Origin: Planctomycetota bacterium
GTDB lineage: Bacteria > Planctomycetota > Phycisphaerae > Sedimentisphaerales > Anaerobacaceae
Length of the DNA stretch: 49,085 nt
Assembly: GCA_020351025.1 (NCBI GenBank)
Contig: CP070728.1
Span: 1,293,798-1,342,882, forward strand
Direction: 5' to 3'
The position numbers were made by a program, and so were the translations under genes. The notes beneath the pieces were generated by a model. The model was not told the origin of the DNA and made no database searches. It saw only the letters and a list, made by a program, of their open reading frames with translations. Positions 35,094-43,548 of this stretch are shown here, piece after piece; position 1 is the stretch's first letter, and the number at the start of each line of letters is the position of its first letter.

Positions 35094-36206
35094 ATGTCAC
35101 TCAAGGCGATCTTTTGTCAGGATAAAGCCGTCTCTATTTTACAGCGGGCCTTCGCCGCAGATAAAATGCCTCATGCATATATCTTCGCAGGTGCAGAAGG
35201 CATCGGTAAATTCAAAACCGCCTGCGAATGGGCCAAGCTGCTGCTTTGCAAAAATCCCCTTATAGAAAACGGTTTTGCCGACAGCTGCAGCTCGTGCCAA
35301 TCCTGCCAATTGTTCCAGGCCGGCTCACATCCAGACTTCGACCATATTTACAAAGAATTGCGTGAATTTACTAAAGACAACAAAGGAAAAAAAACACCCG
35401 TCGATTTGCCAAAAGATGTCATCCGAGAGTTTCTAATCGATAAAGTATCCATCAGGCCAACCCAGTCAGACAGGAAAGTCTTTATAATCAGCGAGGCTGA
35501 AAAACTAAACACCGCTTCCCAGAACTCGCTTTTAAAAGCTCTCGAAGAACCACCTCAATATTGCTGTATCATCCTGATTTGCACCCGCACCGAAAGACTC
35601 CTTCCAACCACCAAATCAAGATGCCGGACAATACGCTTTGGACCAATAAATGAAGATAGAATAATCGACAAATTAAAAGAAACAGGCCTCAACGAAAAAA
35701 AAGCCAAATATTTCACCCGCCTTGCACAGGGCAGCTTAGGACAGGCCTGCCATTGGGCTCAGCTTGAACTGGCAAATGCAAATCTTTACCAAACCAAAAA
35801 AAAATTGCTCCATTCCCTATCAACCTATGAGTATGCCGACAGCTTAAACCTGGCTCATTGGCTTCTGGCAGAAAGTAAAAAAATCGCCGACATCTGGGCC
35901 GACATCCAAAAAACCACCAGCAAAACCGACATCAACCGAAGAGCCGCAAAAACCCTCGTCCAAATAATCATATCCGCACTACACGATGCGATGAAACTAA
36001 ACATCGCAGAGTTACAAAAAATCACCAATTTCGACCAAAAAGAACAAATAAAAAAGCTCGCCATACGTTTCAATCCTCAACAAACCATCAAAAAAATCTC
36101 CGATGCTTATAAAACAATCCGCTGGATTGACTCCGCCGTAAATGAAAAGCTTATTTTCGAGCAGCTATTGTTAAACCTCGCCACTCCTGATATAATAAAG
36201 GTTTAG
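35094..36206 (+). CDS. holB: DNA polymerase III delta' subunit
   Basis: The protein has 370 residues. AAA+ clamp-loader features are AYIFAGAEGIGKFKTACEWA, a four-Cys zinc module (Cys in LLLCKN and then CSSCQSC) near 52-80, the VFIISEAEKLNTASQNSLLKALEEPP box and CTRTERLLPTTKSRCRTI with the sensor/arginine-finger region. The P-loop is GxxGxGK followed by Phe instead of Thr/Ser, so ATP hydrolysis is unlikely, as is usual for delta prime. It is in the tmk-holB-ricT cluster. Start ATG 35094 lacks a clear ribosome site. Confidence 0.9.
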   Translation: MSLKAIFCQDKAVSILQRAFAADKMPHAYIFAGAEGIGKFKTACEWAKLLLCKNPLIENGFADSCSSCQSCQLFQAGSHPDFDHIYKELREFTKDNKGKKTPVDLPKDVIREFLIDKVSIRPTQSDRKVFIISEAEKLNTASQNSLLKALEEPPQYCCIILICTRTERLLPTTKSRCRTIRFGPINEDRIIDKLKETGLNEKKAKYFTRLAQGSLGQACHWAQLELANANLYQTKKKLLHSLSTYEYADSLNLAHWLLAESKKIADIWADIQKTTSKTDINRRAAKTLVQIIISALHDAMKLNIAELQKITNFDQKEQIKKLAIRFNPQQTIKKISDAYKTIRWIDSAVNEKLIFEQLLLNLATPDIIKV

Positions 36207-36247
36207 AAACAGCAATGCTAACACGCACTGTAAAGTAGACTATTGCA

Positions 36248-37225
36248 ATGGCAAAAACCGCAGCAATAAAGCCTAAGCAGGCAAAATATAAAAAATATAT
36301 GCTGGTTCGCTACGGCCGAATGAATACCCTTGGCTTCTTCGAGCACCACGAAACTCAAATACCAAAATTGCCCAGCCGCGTCGTTGTAAAAACCGATAGA
36401 GGCCTCGAATTAGGGGAACTCGTCGGACCGCTCTGCCCCTACAAGGCAGGACAATTCAAATTAAACCAACAACAAATCAAAAAATATTTTGATGACAGCA
36501 ATATTGACATCACCATCGAGCCAACAGGTAAATTCATCCGTTATGCAACCGCTGATGATATAAGTGAACAAAGGCATCTCCAGAAAATCGCAAAACAAGA
36601 AATGCAGTCCTGCAAGCAATTCGTAAAAGAACTGAACCTCTCAATGAAAATAGTCGACGCAGAGCACATCTTCGGTGGCGAGCGCATCATCTTCTACTTC
36701 ATGGCTGACGGACGAGTCGACTTCCGTGAACTCGTAAAAAAAATCGCTCACGAACACCAGACAAGAATCGAAATGCGACAAATTGGCTCACGCGATGAAG
36801 CAAAGCTACTTGGAGATTATGAAAGCTGCGGACAGGAATGCTGCTGCATAAGATTTCTTAAAGCCTTAAAACCCGTCAATATGCGAATGGCTAAAATGCA
36901 AAAGGCAACTCTCGACCCTTCAAAAATCTCCGGCTACTGCGGCAGACTAAAATGCTGCCTCCGATATGAAGACAAAACCTACACCGAGCTTAAAAAGAGC
37001 CTGCCCAAAAAGAACACCTGCGTAAAAACAAAACACGGCGAAGGGAAAGTCGTCGACACCCAGATACTAACTCAACTGGTCGTCATCGAACTCGGCGAGG
37101 GCGCAAGAATCGCCGTTGGCGCCGAAGAAATTGAGGTAATCCCCCAAACGACAAAAACAGATGATAAACAAGATACCAATGCAGATGACCAAAGCCAAGA
37201 CAATAGCGAAAATAAAAACCAGTAG
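36248..37225 (+). CDS. ricT: RicT/PSP1 family protein
   Basis: The protein has 325 residues. The PSP1 domain appears as YGRMNTLGFFEHHETQIPKL, VVVKTDRGLELGELVG, and the Cys-rich core YESCGQECCCIRF (about 195-205) and GYCGRLKCCLRYE (about 229-241). In Bacillus subtilis the RicT (YaaT) protein works with RicA and RicF in a complex that binds iron-sulfur clusters and affects RNase Y processing. The cysteines needed are conserved. The last 40 residues are acidic and Gln/Asn-rich. It lies between holB and metG, its usual place. Confidence 0.9.
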   Translation: MAKTAAIKPKQAKYKKYMLVRYGRMNTLGFFEHHETQIPKLPSRVVVKTDRGLELGELVGPLCPYKAGQFKLNQQQIKKYFDDSNIDITIEPTGKFIRYATADDISEQRHLQKIAKQEMQSCKQFVKELNLSMKIVDAEHIFGGERIIFYFMADGRVDFRELVKKIAHEHQTRIEMRQIGSRDEAKLLGDYESCGQECCCIRFLKALKPVNMRMAKMQKATLDPSKISGYCGRLKCCLRYEDKTYTELKKSLPKKNTCVKTKHGEGKVVDTQILTQLVVIELGEGARIAVGAEEIEVIPQTTKTDDKQDTNADDQSQDNSENKNQ

Positions 37226-37240
37226 TCGTTAAGGAAAACT

Positions 37241-39244
37241 ATGACCCGTAAAATCATTGTAACATCAGCCCTGCCCTATGCAAACGCCCCAATACATATA
37301 GGCCACCTCGTTGAATACCTCCAAACAGACATCTGGGTTCGCTTCCAGAAAATGCTCGGAAATCAGTGCCTTTACTTTTGCGCCGACGACACTCACGGTA
37401 CACCAATTATGATAAGTGCTTTCGCCGCCGGTATAACCCCCGAACAGCTAATCGAGCGCATGCATAAAGAGCATAAAACAGATTTCGACGGCTTCTTTGT
37501 AGAATTCGATAATTACTACACAACCCATTCACCCGAAAATAAGTATTTCAGCGAACTGATTTTCAATTCGCTAAATAAAGCTGGCTCAATCGTTAAAAGA
37601 ACCATCGAGCAGGCCTATTGCCAAAACTGCAAAATGTCCCTGCCCGATAGATACATCCGCGGTACCTGTCCCAGATGCGGCGCCGAGGAACAATATGGAG
37701 ATTCCTGTGAGGTCTGCAGTGGAACGCATCAGCCAACCGACCTGATTAATCCCTGCTGCGCAACCTGCCGACAAAAGCCGACGCGCCAGACATCCGAGCA
37801 TTACTTCTTCAAACTTGCTGATTACGAAGAAAAACTAAAGGACCTTATCATAAAAGGATATACCCAAAAATCAGTAGCAAACAAACTCGATGAATGGTTC
37901 AAAACAGGTTTGAAAGACTGGGATATATCCCGCGATGGTCCCTATTTTGGCTTCAAAATCCCAGGAGAGGAAAATAAATTCTTCTATGTCTGGCTCGATG
38001 CGCCCATTGGATATATGGCTTCAGCCAAAAACTTCTGTGATAAAAACAAACTCGATTTTGATAACCTCTGGAATAGCAATGAATACGAGCTTTATCACTT
38101 CATCGGCAAGGACATTATGTACTTCCATGCGCTATTCTGGCCTGCAATGCTCATCGGTTCCGGCTTCAAAACCGCTGATAAACTTTTCGTCCACGGCTTC
38201 TTGACCGTTAAGGGCGAAAAAATGAGCAAATCACGAGGAACATTTATTAAAGCAGCCACCTACTTGAAATATCTCGACCCCGAATACCTGAGATATTACT
38301 ACGCAAGTAAACTAACCGCTGGCATCGAAGATATAGATTTGAACACTGACGATTTTATAAACAAAATCAATTCCAATCTGGTCGGAAAATTTGCAAACCT
38401 TGCTTCACGCTCCGGCCCAATGCTCGCAAAAAACCTTGATTCTCAACTTGGCCAATTAGATGACCGCGGCAAACAATTAATCAATAAACTCACCGCCGCG
38501 AAGGACCAAATCATCCAGGACTACGAACAGTTAAATTACGCCGCCGTCGTCAGAACAATCAACGCCCTCGCAGACGAATCAAACCGATATGTCGAACAGA
38601 ACCAGCCATGGGCAACCATAAAAAACGACCCCGAAAAAACACGAACCACCCTTACTGCCACAATAAATGCCGTTCGCATCCTTACGATTTACTTAAAACC
38701 CGTCTTGCCAAAATTCGCACAAAAAGTGGAAAAGTTCCTAAACGCCCGTGAATTAAGCTTCAACGGCACAGAAACCATATTGCAAAATCACAAAATAAAC
38801 AAGTTTGAACGATTGTTTGAGAGAATCGATAAAAAACAGGTGAATACAATGATAGAAGAAAGTAAAGAAACTCAAAGTCCCCAACCACAGCCCGCATCTA
38901 CCATCGAGCCCATCAAACCAGAGTGTTCTTTTGAGGATTTCGAAAAGATTGATTTGCGAATTGCCAAAGTAATAAAGGCCGAGACCGTCGAAGGCGCCGA
39001 CAAACTCCTGCGATTGAACCTGGATGTAGGAGGCATAGAAAAAAGCTGTTTAGCTGCCATTGCACAGGCCTATAAATCCGATGAGCTCACCGGCAAAACC
39101 GTAATATATCTGGCTAATCTAAAACCAAGAAAAATGAGGTTCGGCCTCTCCGAAGGCATGATTCTGGCCACCGGTACCGGCGGAAAGGATATCTTTATGC
39201 TCTCTGCAGACCACGGCACAAAACCCGGTCAGAAAGTCCTTTAA
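37241..39244 (+). CDS. metG: Methionyl-tRNA synthetase with C-terminal tRNA-binding domain
   Basis: The protein has 667 residues. HIGH is at 19-22 (APIHIGHLVEYLQ) and KMSKS at about 327-331 (KGEKMSKSRGTF). The zinc knuckles lie in CQNCKMSLPDR, GTCPRCGAEEQYGDSCEVC and CCATC. The anticodon-binding helical domain follows. From about residue 560 a Trbp111-like OB domain is present (FEDFEKIDLRIAKVIKAETVEGADKLLRLNLDVGG and LKPRKMRFGLSEGMILA). AAGGAAA precedes the ATG. It completes the tmk-holB-ricT-metG order. Confidence 0.96.
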   Translation: MTRKIIVTSALPYANAPIHIGHLVEYLQTDIWVRFQKMLGNQCLYFCADDTHGTPIMISAFAAGITPEQLIERMHKEHKTDFDGFFVEFDNYYTTHSPENKYFSELIFNSLNKAGSIVKRTIEQAYCQNCKMSLPDRYIRGTCPRCGAEEQYGDSCEVCSGTHQPTDLINPCCATCRQKPTRQTSEHYFFKLADYEEKLKDLIIKGYTQKSVANKLDEWFKTGLKDWDISRDGPYFGFKIPGEENKFFYVWLDAPIGYMASAKNFCDKNKLDFDNLWNSNEYELYHFIGKDIMYFHALFWPAMLIGSGFKTADKLFVHGFLTVKGEKMSKSRGTFIKAATYLKYLDPEYLRYYYASKLTAGIEDIDLNTDDFINKINSNLVGKFANLASRSGPMLAKNLDSQLGQLDDRGKQLINKLTAAKDQIIQDYEQLNYAAVVRTINALADESNRYVEQNQPWATIKNDPEKTRTTLTATINAVRILTIYLKPVLPKFAQKVEKFLNARELSFNGTETILQNHKINKFERLFERIDKKQVNTMIEESKETQSPQPQPASTIEPIKPECSFEDFEKIDLRIAKVIKAETVEGADKLLRLNLDVGGIEKSCLAAIAQAYKSDELTGKTVIYLANLKPRKMRFGLSEGMILATGTGGKDIFMLSADHGTKPGQKVL

Positions 39245-39349
39245 AACTCGAAAGTTAAAAAAAATTATAGAAAACTAAAACAAACATAAATAAAAAATGT
39301 AAATTATATCCTATGAGCTTCCTGTGAAACCTCTGGCAAAAAACAAAAA

Positions 39350-39703
39350 ATGAAAAAAAAGCTTGAAGATATCGCCATAGAAGACGGACGATTCAGCCCA
39401 AACGCCGTTAAGTTCATCTATGAGGGACTCGGTTACACCGCAAAAAAAATTGCCACTGAGCCTGCACATGTTACCGGACAGGCACTTTGTGAAGGATTAA
39501 GAAAATTAGCTCTCAAAAAATGGGGTAGATTGGCAATGTTAGTACTAAATAACTGGGGAATAAAAACTACACGTGATTTCGGCGAAATCGTCTACCTGAT
39601 GATAAAACACAAATGGATGAGCGCCCAGCCAACTGATTCAGTCGATGATTTCGATAATGTATACAACTTCAAAACCGCCTTCAAAGACAACTTTAAATTC
39701 TAA
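39350..39703 (+). CDS. Minf_1886-type protein restricted to planctomycetes/Verrucomicrobia
   Basis: The protein has 117 residues. FSPNAVKFIYEGLGYTAKKI, HVTGQALCEGLRKLALKKWG, LAMLVLNNWGIKTTRDFGEIVYLMI and FDNVYNFKTAFKDNF match the small conserved protein family I know as Minf_1886, found in PVC bacteria. Function is unknown. There is no signal or membrane segment. It follows metG by 105 bp on the same strand. It is a useful lineage marker here. Confidence 0.8.
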   Translation: MKKKLEDIAIEDGRFSPNAVKFIYEGLGYTAKKIATEPAHVTGQALCEGLRKLALKKWGRLAMLVLNNWGIKTTRDFGEIVYLMIKHKWMSAQPTDSVDDFDNVYNFKTAFKDNFKF

Positions 39704-39876
39704 AGCCTTCTCCCCATCCTTCTTTTGGTAAACACGGCAAACAGCCTCAGGTAATTATCAACGGTTTGCATACTTTTGGTATAAACGACGAATATAGTGA
39801 ACGAACTCCTCTGAAAATCGCAGATGCCAACCCTTAAATGGGCACCGCCCCGCCAAAACCGCTAAATAAAACACCG

Positions 39877-40545
39877 CTAAAAATAAAACTTCAGTGAAGT
39901 ACCAACCACATTAATACCCGTCCACTTTCCACTGGTTCTGCTCGACTGCCACAGGTAATAAACATCCCCTTTTATATTCTCTGAAAACTCGACAGAAACT
40001 CCCCCATACAACCTGTTTCTGTCAATATTATCATCGCTGACCGTAACAAATACCTCATCCGCCACATAAGGTTTCAGCTTAAGCTCAGTAAATTCAAGCG
40101 GCAATTTCAACGTGAGTTTGTTCCTATACCGCCAAACATCTTTGTTGTTTTCCCTGTCCCGGTATTCCAGCCTCGACCTGTCACTCATATCAAGACCAAA
40201 GAATTTGCCTCTCAATGTAAAATATACGTTAGGCTGATGTTCCTCGCTCCACTTACCTCTGCTGTCTTTTTGATACGCCTGTCTATAATTAAACCCAAAA
40301 TCCAGACAATCCGCAAAGCCCCTGTAGACAAATCCAGGTTCAAAATGGTGATAGGATAGCTCCCCGGCATCATCACCTAACCGAAATTCCTCCTCAAAGT
40401 TAAATCTCCAGTCTTTATTAATATCAAAGTAAACTCCTGCTTTGCTCCAGTATTGAAAATCTTCATCATCTGCAAAGCAATCCCCACCGCTCATTACCGC
40501 AGCTGTCAACACTAAAACGAAAATCGCCCATTTTTCAGCTTTCAT
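39877..40545 (-). CDS. DUF2490 outer-membrane beta-barrel protein
   Basis: The protein has 222 residues. A signal peptide (KWAIFVLVLTAAVMSGGDCFA) is followed by alternating strands typical of DUF2490: FQYWSKAGVYFDINKDWRFNFEEEFRLGDD, YHHFEPGFVYRG, SRLEYRDRENNKDVWRYRNKL and a terminal strand ending FYF. Function of the family is unknown. It lies 126 bp after the TauE-type permease on the same strand, so it may be part of the Rrf2 unit. Confidence 0.78.
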   Translation of the reverse strand: MKAEKWAIFVLVLTAAVMSGGDCFADDEDFQYWSKAGVYFDINKDWRFNFEEEFRLGDDAGELSYHHFEPGFVYRGFADCLDFGFNYRQAYQKDSRGKWSEEHQPNVYFTLRGKFFGLDMSDRSRLEYRDRENNKDVWRYRNKLTLKLPLEFTELKLKPYVADEVFVTVSDDNIDRNRLYGGVSVEFSENIKGDVYYLWQSSRTSGKWTGINVVGTSLKFYF

Positions 40546-40671
40546 CGATATACCTTCGCTCCAAAAATTAATTCTTCATATAACCTCTGCCAAAAAGGCT
40601 GCTGAACCCAATCTGCCTTTAAAATATCCCGCCTATACCAACATCACCTCATTAATTAAAGTCTTTACGGC

Positions 40672-41520
40672 TCACGCAGCCTTAAGCGTCTTTACAATCG
40701 TCAGTATACCCAGTGCTATTGTCAGTAAAGCAATCGCCAACTTCAGCTTTTGGTCGCTTATCAATTTTACGCTCTTGGCCGAAAGAGGCACCGAAAGAAC
40801 CGCACCGACAACAATAAAGGGTGCAAGCCTCCAGTCAACCGGATTTTTAGATATCAGAACGTATGCAATTACTCCCACCAGACAGGTCAACCCTTCCGCC
40901 AAAGATGTAATACCCACTGCACTTTTGCCCTCTACTCCTGACAAAACCTGTCCGCCGGTTACCACAGGCCCGTAGCCACCGCCGCTCATTCCTTTATTAA
41001 AAGAGGCAATCAAACCCAAAAGGGTAATCTTTTTCCACGAAAACTTAAAATTCTTGTTGAAACATATCAAAATAACTATCCCCATCGACAAAACTAAACA
41101 ACCAATGTAGAGCTTTAGCCAAAACTTGGGAATGTTCACCGCAACGAAAACCGCCACCACCGTACCCATAATACTGCATGCTGCCAGCAATAACGCTACC
41201 TTCAGATGTAATGGCACTGTCTTTCTAAAAGTCTCAATATAACCTAACGGGCTTAACATCTTGCTTATCTTAAATATATCTGCTGACTTCGGCTTCAAAT
41301 CCACATTGCCCTCACGATGATGAAAAAAACCCGCTAATACACCGCTCACTAACTCAGACAGCAGAATTGCCGGCACAATTTGCATCGGAGTAAACCCCAT
41401 AAGCAAAAATACAGGTGTCAGCGTAGTGCCGTACCCCATCCCAAGCGTAGAGTCCAGATACTCACAAAGAAACGCAAATACAATCAACGCAATAATAATC
41501 CCAATACTTAACTCAAACAT
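40672..41520 (-). CDS. TauE/SafE family membrane permease
   Basis: The protein has 282 residues with eight or so hydrophobic helices. The duplicated family pattern is present: LDSTLGMGYGTTLTPVFLLMGFTP in the first half and FNKGMSGGGYGPVVTGGQVLSG with EGLTCLVGVIAYVL in the second. The family carries sulfite, sulfonates and other small organic anions, usually outward. It follows the Rrf2 regulator by 57 bp. A sulfur compound is the likely substrate given that neighbour, but this is inference. Confidence 0.85.
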   Translation of the reverse strand: MFELSIGIIIALIVFAFLCEYLDSTLGMGYGTTLTPVFLLMGFTPMQIVPAILLSELVSGVLAGFFHHREGNVDLKPKSADIFKISKMLSPLGYIETFRKTVPLHLKVALLLAACSIMGTVVAVFVAVNIPKFWLKLYIGCLVLSMGIVILICFNKNFKFSWKKITLLGLIASFNKGMSGGGYGPVVTGGQVLSGVEGKSAVGITSLAEGLTCLVGVIAYVLISKNPVDWRLAPFIVVGAVLSVPLSAKSVKLISDQKLKLAIALLTIALGILTIVKTLKAA

Positions 41521-41577
41521 CTTCGTTTCTCCTCACATTCACAACATTAACCTAAATAATTCTCCTCAATAAAAACG

Positions 41578-41979
41578 CTATACTAAATCAGCAAGAGTCA
41601 AAGTTTCCAACCTGCCGGATACATAGTCGCGTATTTCCTTAAATACCTTCACAATCTTCTTTTCCTTACCCAAAGGTGTATCGGAGTAGAAATATTTACT
41701 CACCGATTCGGTCGGCGCCAGCGCACCATCCATCAATCTTATGATTTCCGCAACAGTTACTTCTGACGCCGGCCTTGCCAGCTTGTAACCACCACCCGTC
41801 CCGCGCCTGGTTCTCACATAGCGGTTCTGCCTTAAAGTCGTGAACAGAAGCTCCAGGTATTTCTTAGATATAGCGCAACGCGAGCAAATCTCCTCTATTT
41901 TTATAAAACCCCTCTTCTCATTACGGGCAATATAAATCAATGCCAGAATCGAATATTCGCTCTTCGTAGTCAGTTTCAT
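41578..41979 (-). CDS. Rrf2 family transcriptional regulator
   Basis: The protein has 133 residues. The winged-helix domain reads MKLTTKSEYSILALIYIA, IEEICSRCAISKKYLELLFTTLR and VRTRRGTGGGYKLARPASEVTVAEIIR. The three-Cys iron-sulfur motif of IscR/NsrR around residues 90-105 is missing; Cys32 and Cys35 lie within the DNA-binding part. This makes it more like CymR, the cysteine-metabolism repressor, than an Fe-S sensor. AAGGAGAG precedes the ATG. The promoter contains two perfect inverted repeats, so autoregulation is likely. Confidence 0.85.
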   Translation of the reverse strand: MKLTTKSEYSILALIYIARNEKRGFIKIEEICSRCAISKKYLELLFTTLRQNRYVRTRRGTGGGYKLARPASEVTVAEIIRLMDGALAPTESVSKYFYSDTPLGKEKKIVKVFKEIRDYVSGRLETLTLADLV

Positions 41980-42005
41980 AAAAACTCTCCTTATCCTTAT
42001 CCATT

Positions 42006-42028
42006 TTGTCTATATACATTATAGACAA
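42006..42028 (-). promoter_or_regulatory. Inverted repeat 2 (operator candidate) over the rrf2 -10 box
   Basis: TTGTCTATA (42006-42014) and TATAGACAA (42020-42028) form a perfect 9-bp inverted repeat with a 5-bp centre covering the -10 box and the start of transcription. It shares five bases with inverted repeat 1. Confidence 0.8.
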
Positions 42029-42046
42029 GAGGACGCCTCTTGTCAA
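42018..42046 (-). promoter_or_regulatory. Perfect-consensus promoter of the rrf2 operon
   Basis: On the minus strand TTGACA (42041-42046), a 17-bp spacer and TATAAT (42018-42023): full agreement with the sigma-70 consensus. Such a strong promoter normally needs repression, consistent with the nested inverted repeats. Confidence 0.85.
42024..42044 (-). promoter_or_regulatory. Inverted repeat 1 (operator candidate) in the rrf2 promoter spacer
   Basis: GACAAGAGG (42024-42032) and CCTCTTGTC (42036-42044) are a perfect 9-bp inverted repeat with a 3-bp centre. It spans the spacer and overlaps the -35 box, a place where bound repressor would block RNA polymerase. Confidence 0.8.
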
Positions 42047-42096
42047 CTTAAAATTTCAAATTTCTCGACAATCCTTCAACTTTACACAATATCCCT

Positions 42097-42126
42097 TTGA
42101 CAAATCGCCTTTTTTTTGTATTATTT
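42097..42126 (+). promoter_or_regulatory. Promoter of the DUF1015-aminotransferase operon
   Basis: TTGACA (42097-42102) and TTATTT (42121-42126) with an 18-bp spacer containing a T8 run. Confidence 0.45.
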
Positions 42127-42215
42127 CAGCTTTCGCCACTTCCGATAATCTCAGATAGGCGAATTGAAAAACCCGATTTCGGCACAAAATGAGAAAAGAT
42201 TTGAAGGAAGTGATA

Positions 42216-43526
42216 ATGGAAGTTAAGCCGTTCAAAGCATTTAGGTTCGACGAAAATGAGGTCGGAAACGTGGGTAATTGTATTGCCCCCCCTTATGATG
42301 TTATCAGCCCTGAACAACAGGAACAGTTGTATAATAACTGCCAATACAATATCGTGCGAATAATTGAAGGAAAAAAGTCGCCCTCTGATAATAATGGCAA
42401 TAATAAATACTCAAGGGCCGCCGATTATCTTAACTCCTGGATAAAAAAGGGTATTTTAAAGCAGGATTCGGCTAAGGCTATCTACGCTTACATACAAAAT
42501 TTCAAACTAACCGGCACCGAATTCCAACGAACAAGCTTCATTGCTTTGGCTAAACTCGAAGAATATGGCAAAACCGTAAGGCCTCACGAAAACACCTTCG
42601 AGGAACACATAATTGACAGACTCAACCTAAAAAGAGCAACCGCCGCCAGATTCGGCCTCGTTTTTATGCTGTACGAAGATAAGAAAAAAATCGCTGATAA
42701 AATTATTGAAAACGCAGCTAAACAAAAACCACTCGTCGATTTCATCAACGACCAAAATGTCAGACACCGACTATTTACCATAACCCACAAAGATGACATC
42801 CACGCAATCACAAAAATGATGAACAATAAAAACTGCATCATTGCCGATGGCCATCACCGTTACGAAACAGGCCTTACCTACCTCAAAGAAACCTCTAACC
42901 CCGAAGCCGCTTACCAAATGATGGCCTTCGTCAATACCTGCCAGGAAGGACTGGTTATACTCGCCACACACCGCCTCGTCCATAATCTCGAAAACTTCAA
43001 CGCCGAAAAACTCATTGCAGACCTCAAAAAGAACTTCGTTATCACAGAGTATACCTTCAACTCACCTCAAACAAAAAAAATTGCAAAACAAAAAATGCTC
43101 ACGCATATAAAAGAGGAACATTACACCAACAAAAATGCCCTGGGAATCTATAGCGGAAACACTGCCTTCTACGTGGCCGTCCTCAAAAATAAACAGGCAA
43201 TGGATTCGGTCGCTCCCGAAAAAAGTAAACCCTGGAGGGACCTCGACGTCGCCGTCCTCCACAAACTCGTCCTGCAACAACTGTTGGGTATCACTCAGGA
43301 GCAACTCAAAAGAGGCAGCAATATCGAGTATATAAAAGATACGGATAATGCAATTGATGAATCAATCACAAAAGTTGACGCCGGCCAAAAACAAATCGCC
43401 TTCTTTATGAACCCAGTAAGAATGGAACATATAAAAAACGTAACCGCTGCCGGCGAAAAAATGCCACACAAATCAACTTACTTTTACCCGAAAATTTATA
43501 CCGGCTTAACCATTAATAAGCTCTAA
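42216..43526 (+). CDS. DUF1015 family protein
   Basis: ATG 42216 has GAAGGAAG just upstream and gives MEVKPFKAFRF, the usual DUF1015 opening; ATG 42189 lies upstream without support. The product has 436 residues. Family blocks: IAPPYDVISPEQQEQLY, NIVRII, AIYAYIQNF, HENTFEEHIIDRL, IADGHHRYETGLTYL and MNPVRMEHIKNVTAAGEKMPHKSTYFYPK. The GHHRYETA-like segment and the final PHKSTYFYPK are the signature of the family. Biochemical function is not established, but it is often beside serine-pathway genes, and here a class V aminotransferase follows after 22 bp. Confidence 0.88.
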   Translation: MEVKPFKAFRFDENEVGNVGNCIAPPYDVISPEQQEQLYNNCQYNIVRIIEGKKSPSDNNGNNKYSRAADYLNSWIKKGILKQDSAKAIYAYIQNFKLTGTEFQRTSFIALAKLEEYGKTVRPHENTFEEHIIDRLNLKRATAARFGLVFMLYEDKKKIADKIIENAAKQKPLVDFINDQNVRHRLFTITHKDDIHAITKMMNNKNCIIADGHHRYETGLTYLKETSNPEAAYQMMAFVNTCQEGLVILATHRLVHNLENFNAEKLIADLKKNFVITEYTFNSPQTKKIAKQKMLTHIKEEHYTNKNALGIYSGNTAFYVAVLKNKQAMDSVAPEKSKPWRDLDVAVLHKLVLQQLLGITQEQLKRGSNIEYIKDTDNAIDESITKVDAGQKQIAFFMNPVRMEHIKNVTAAGEKMPHKSTYFYPKIYTGLTINKL

Positions 43527-43548
43527 CTGCTCTCACAGGAGATAACTT

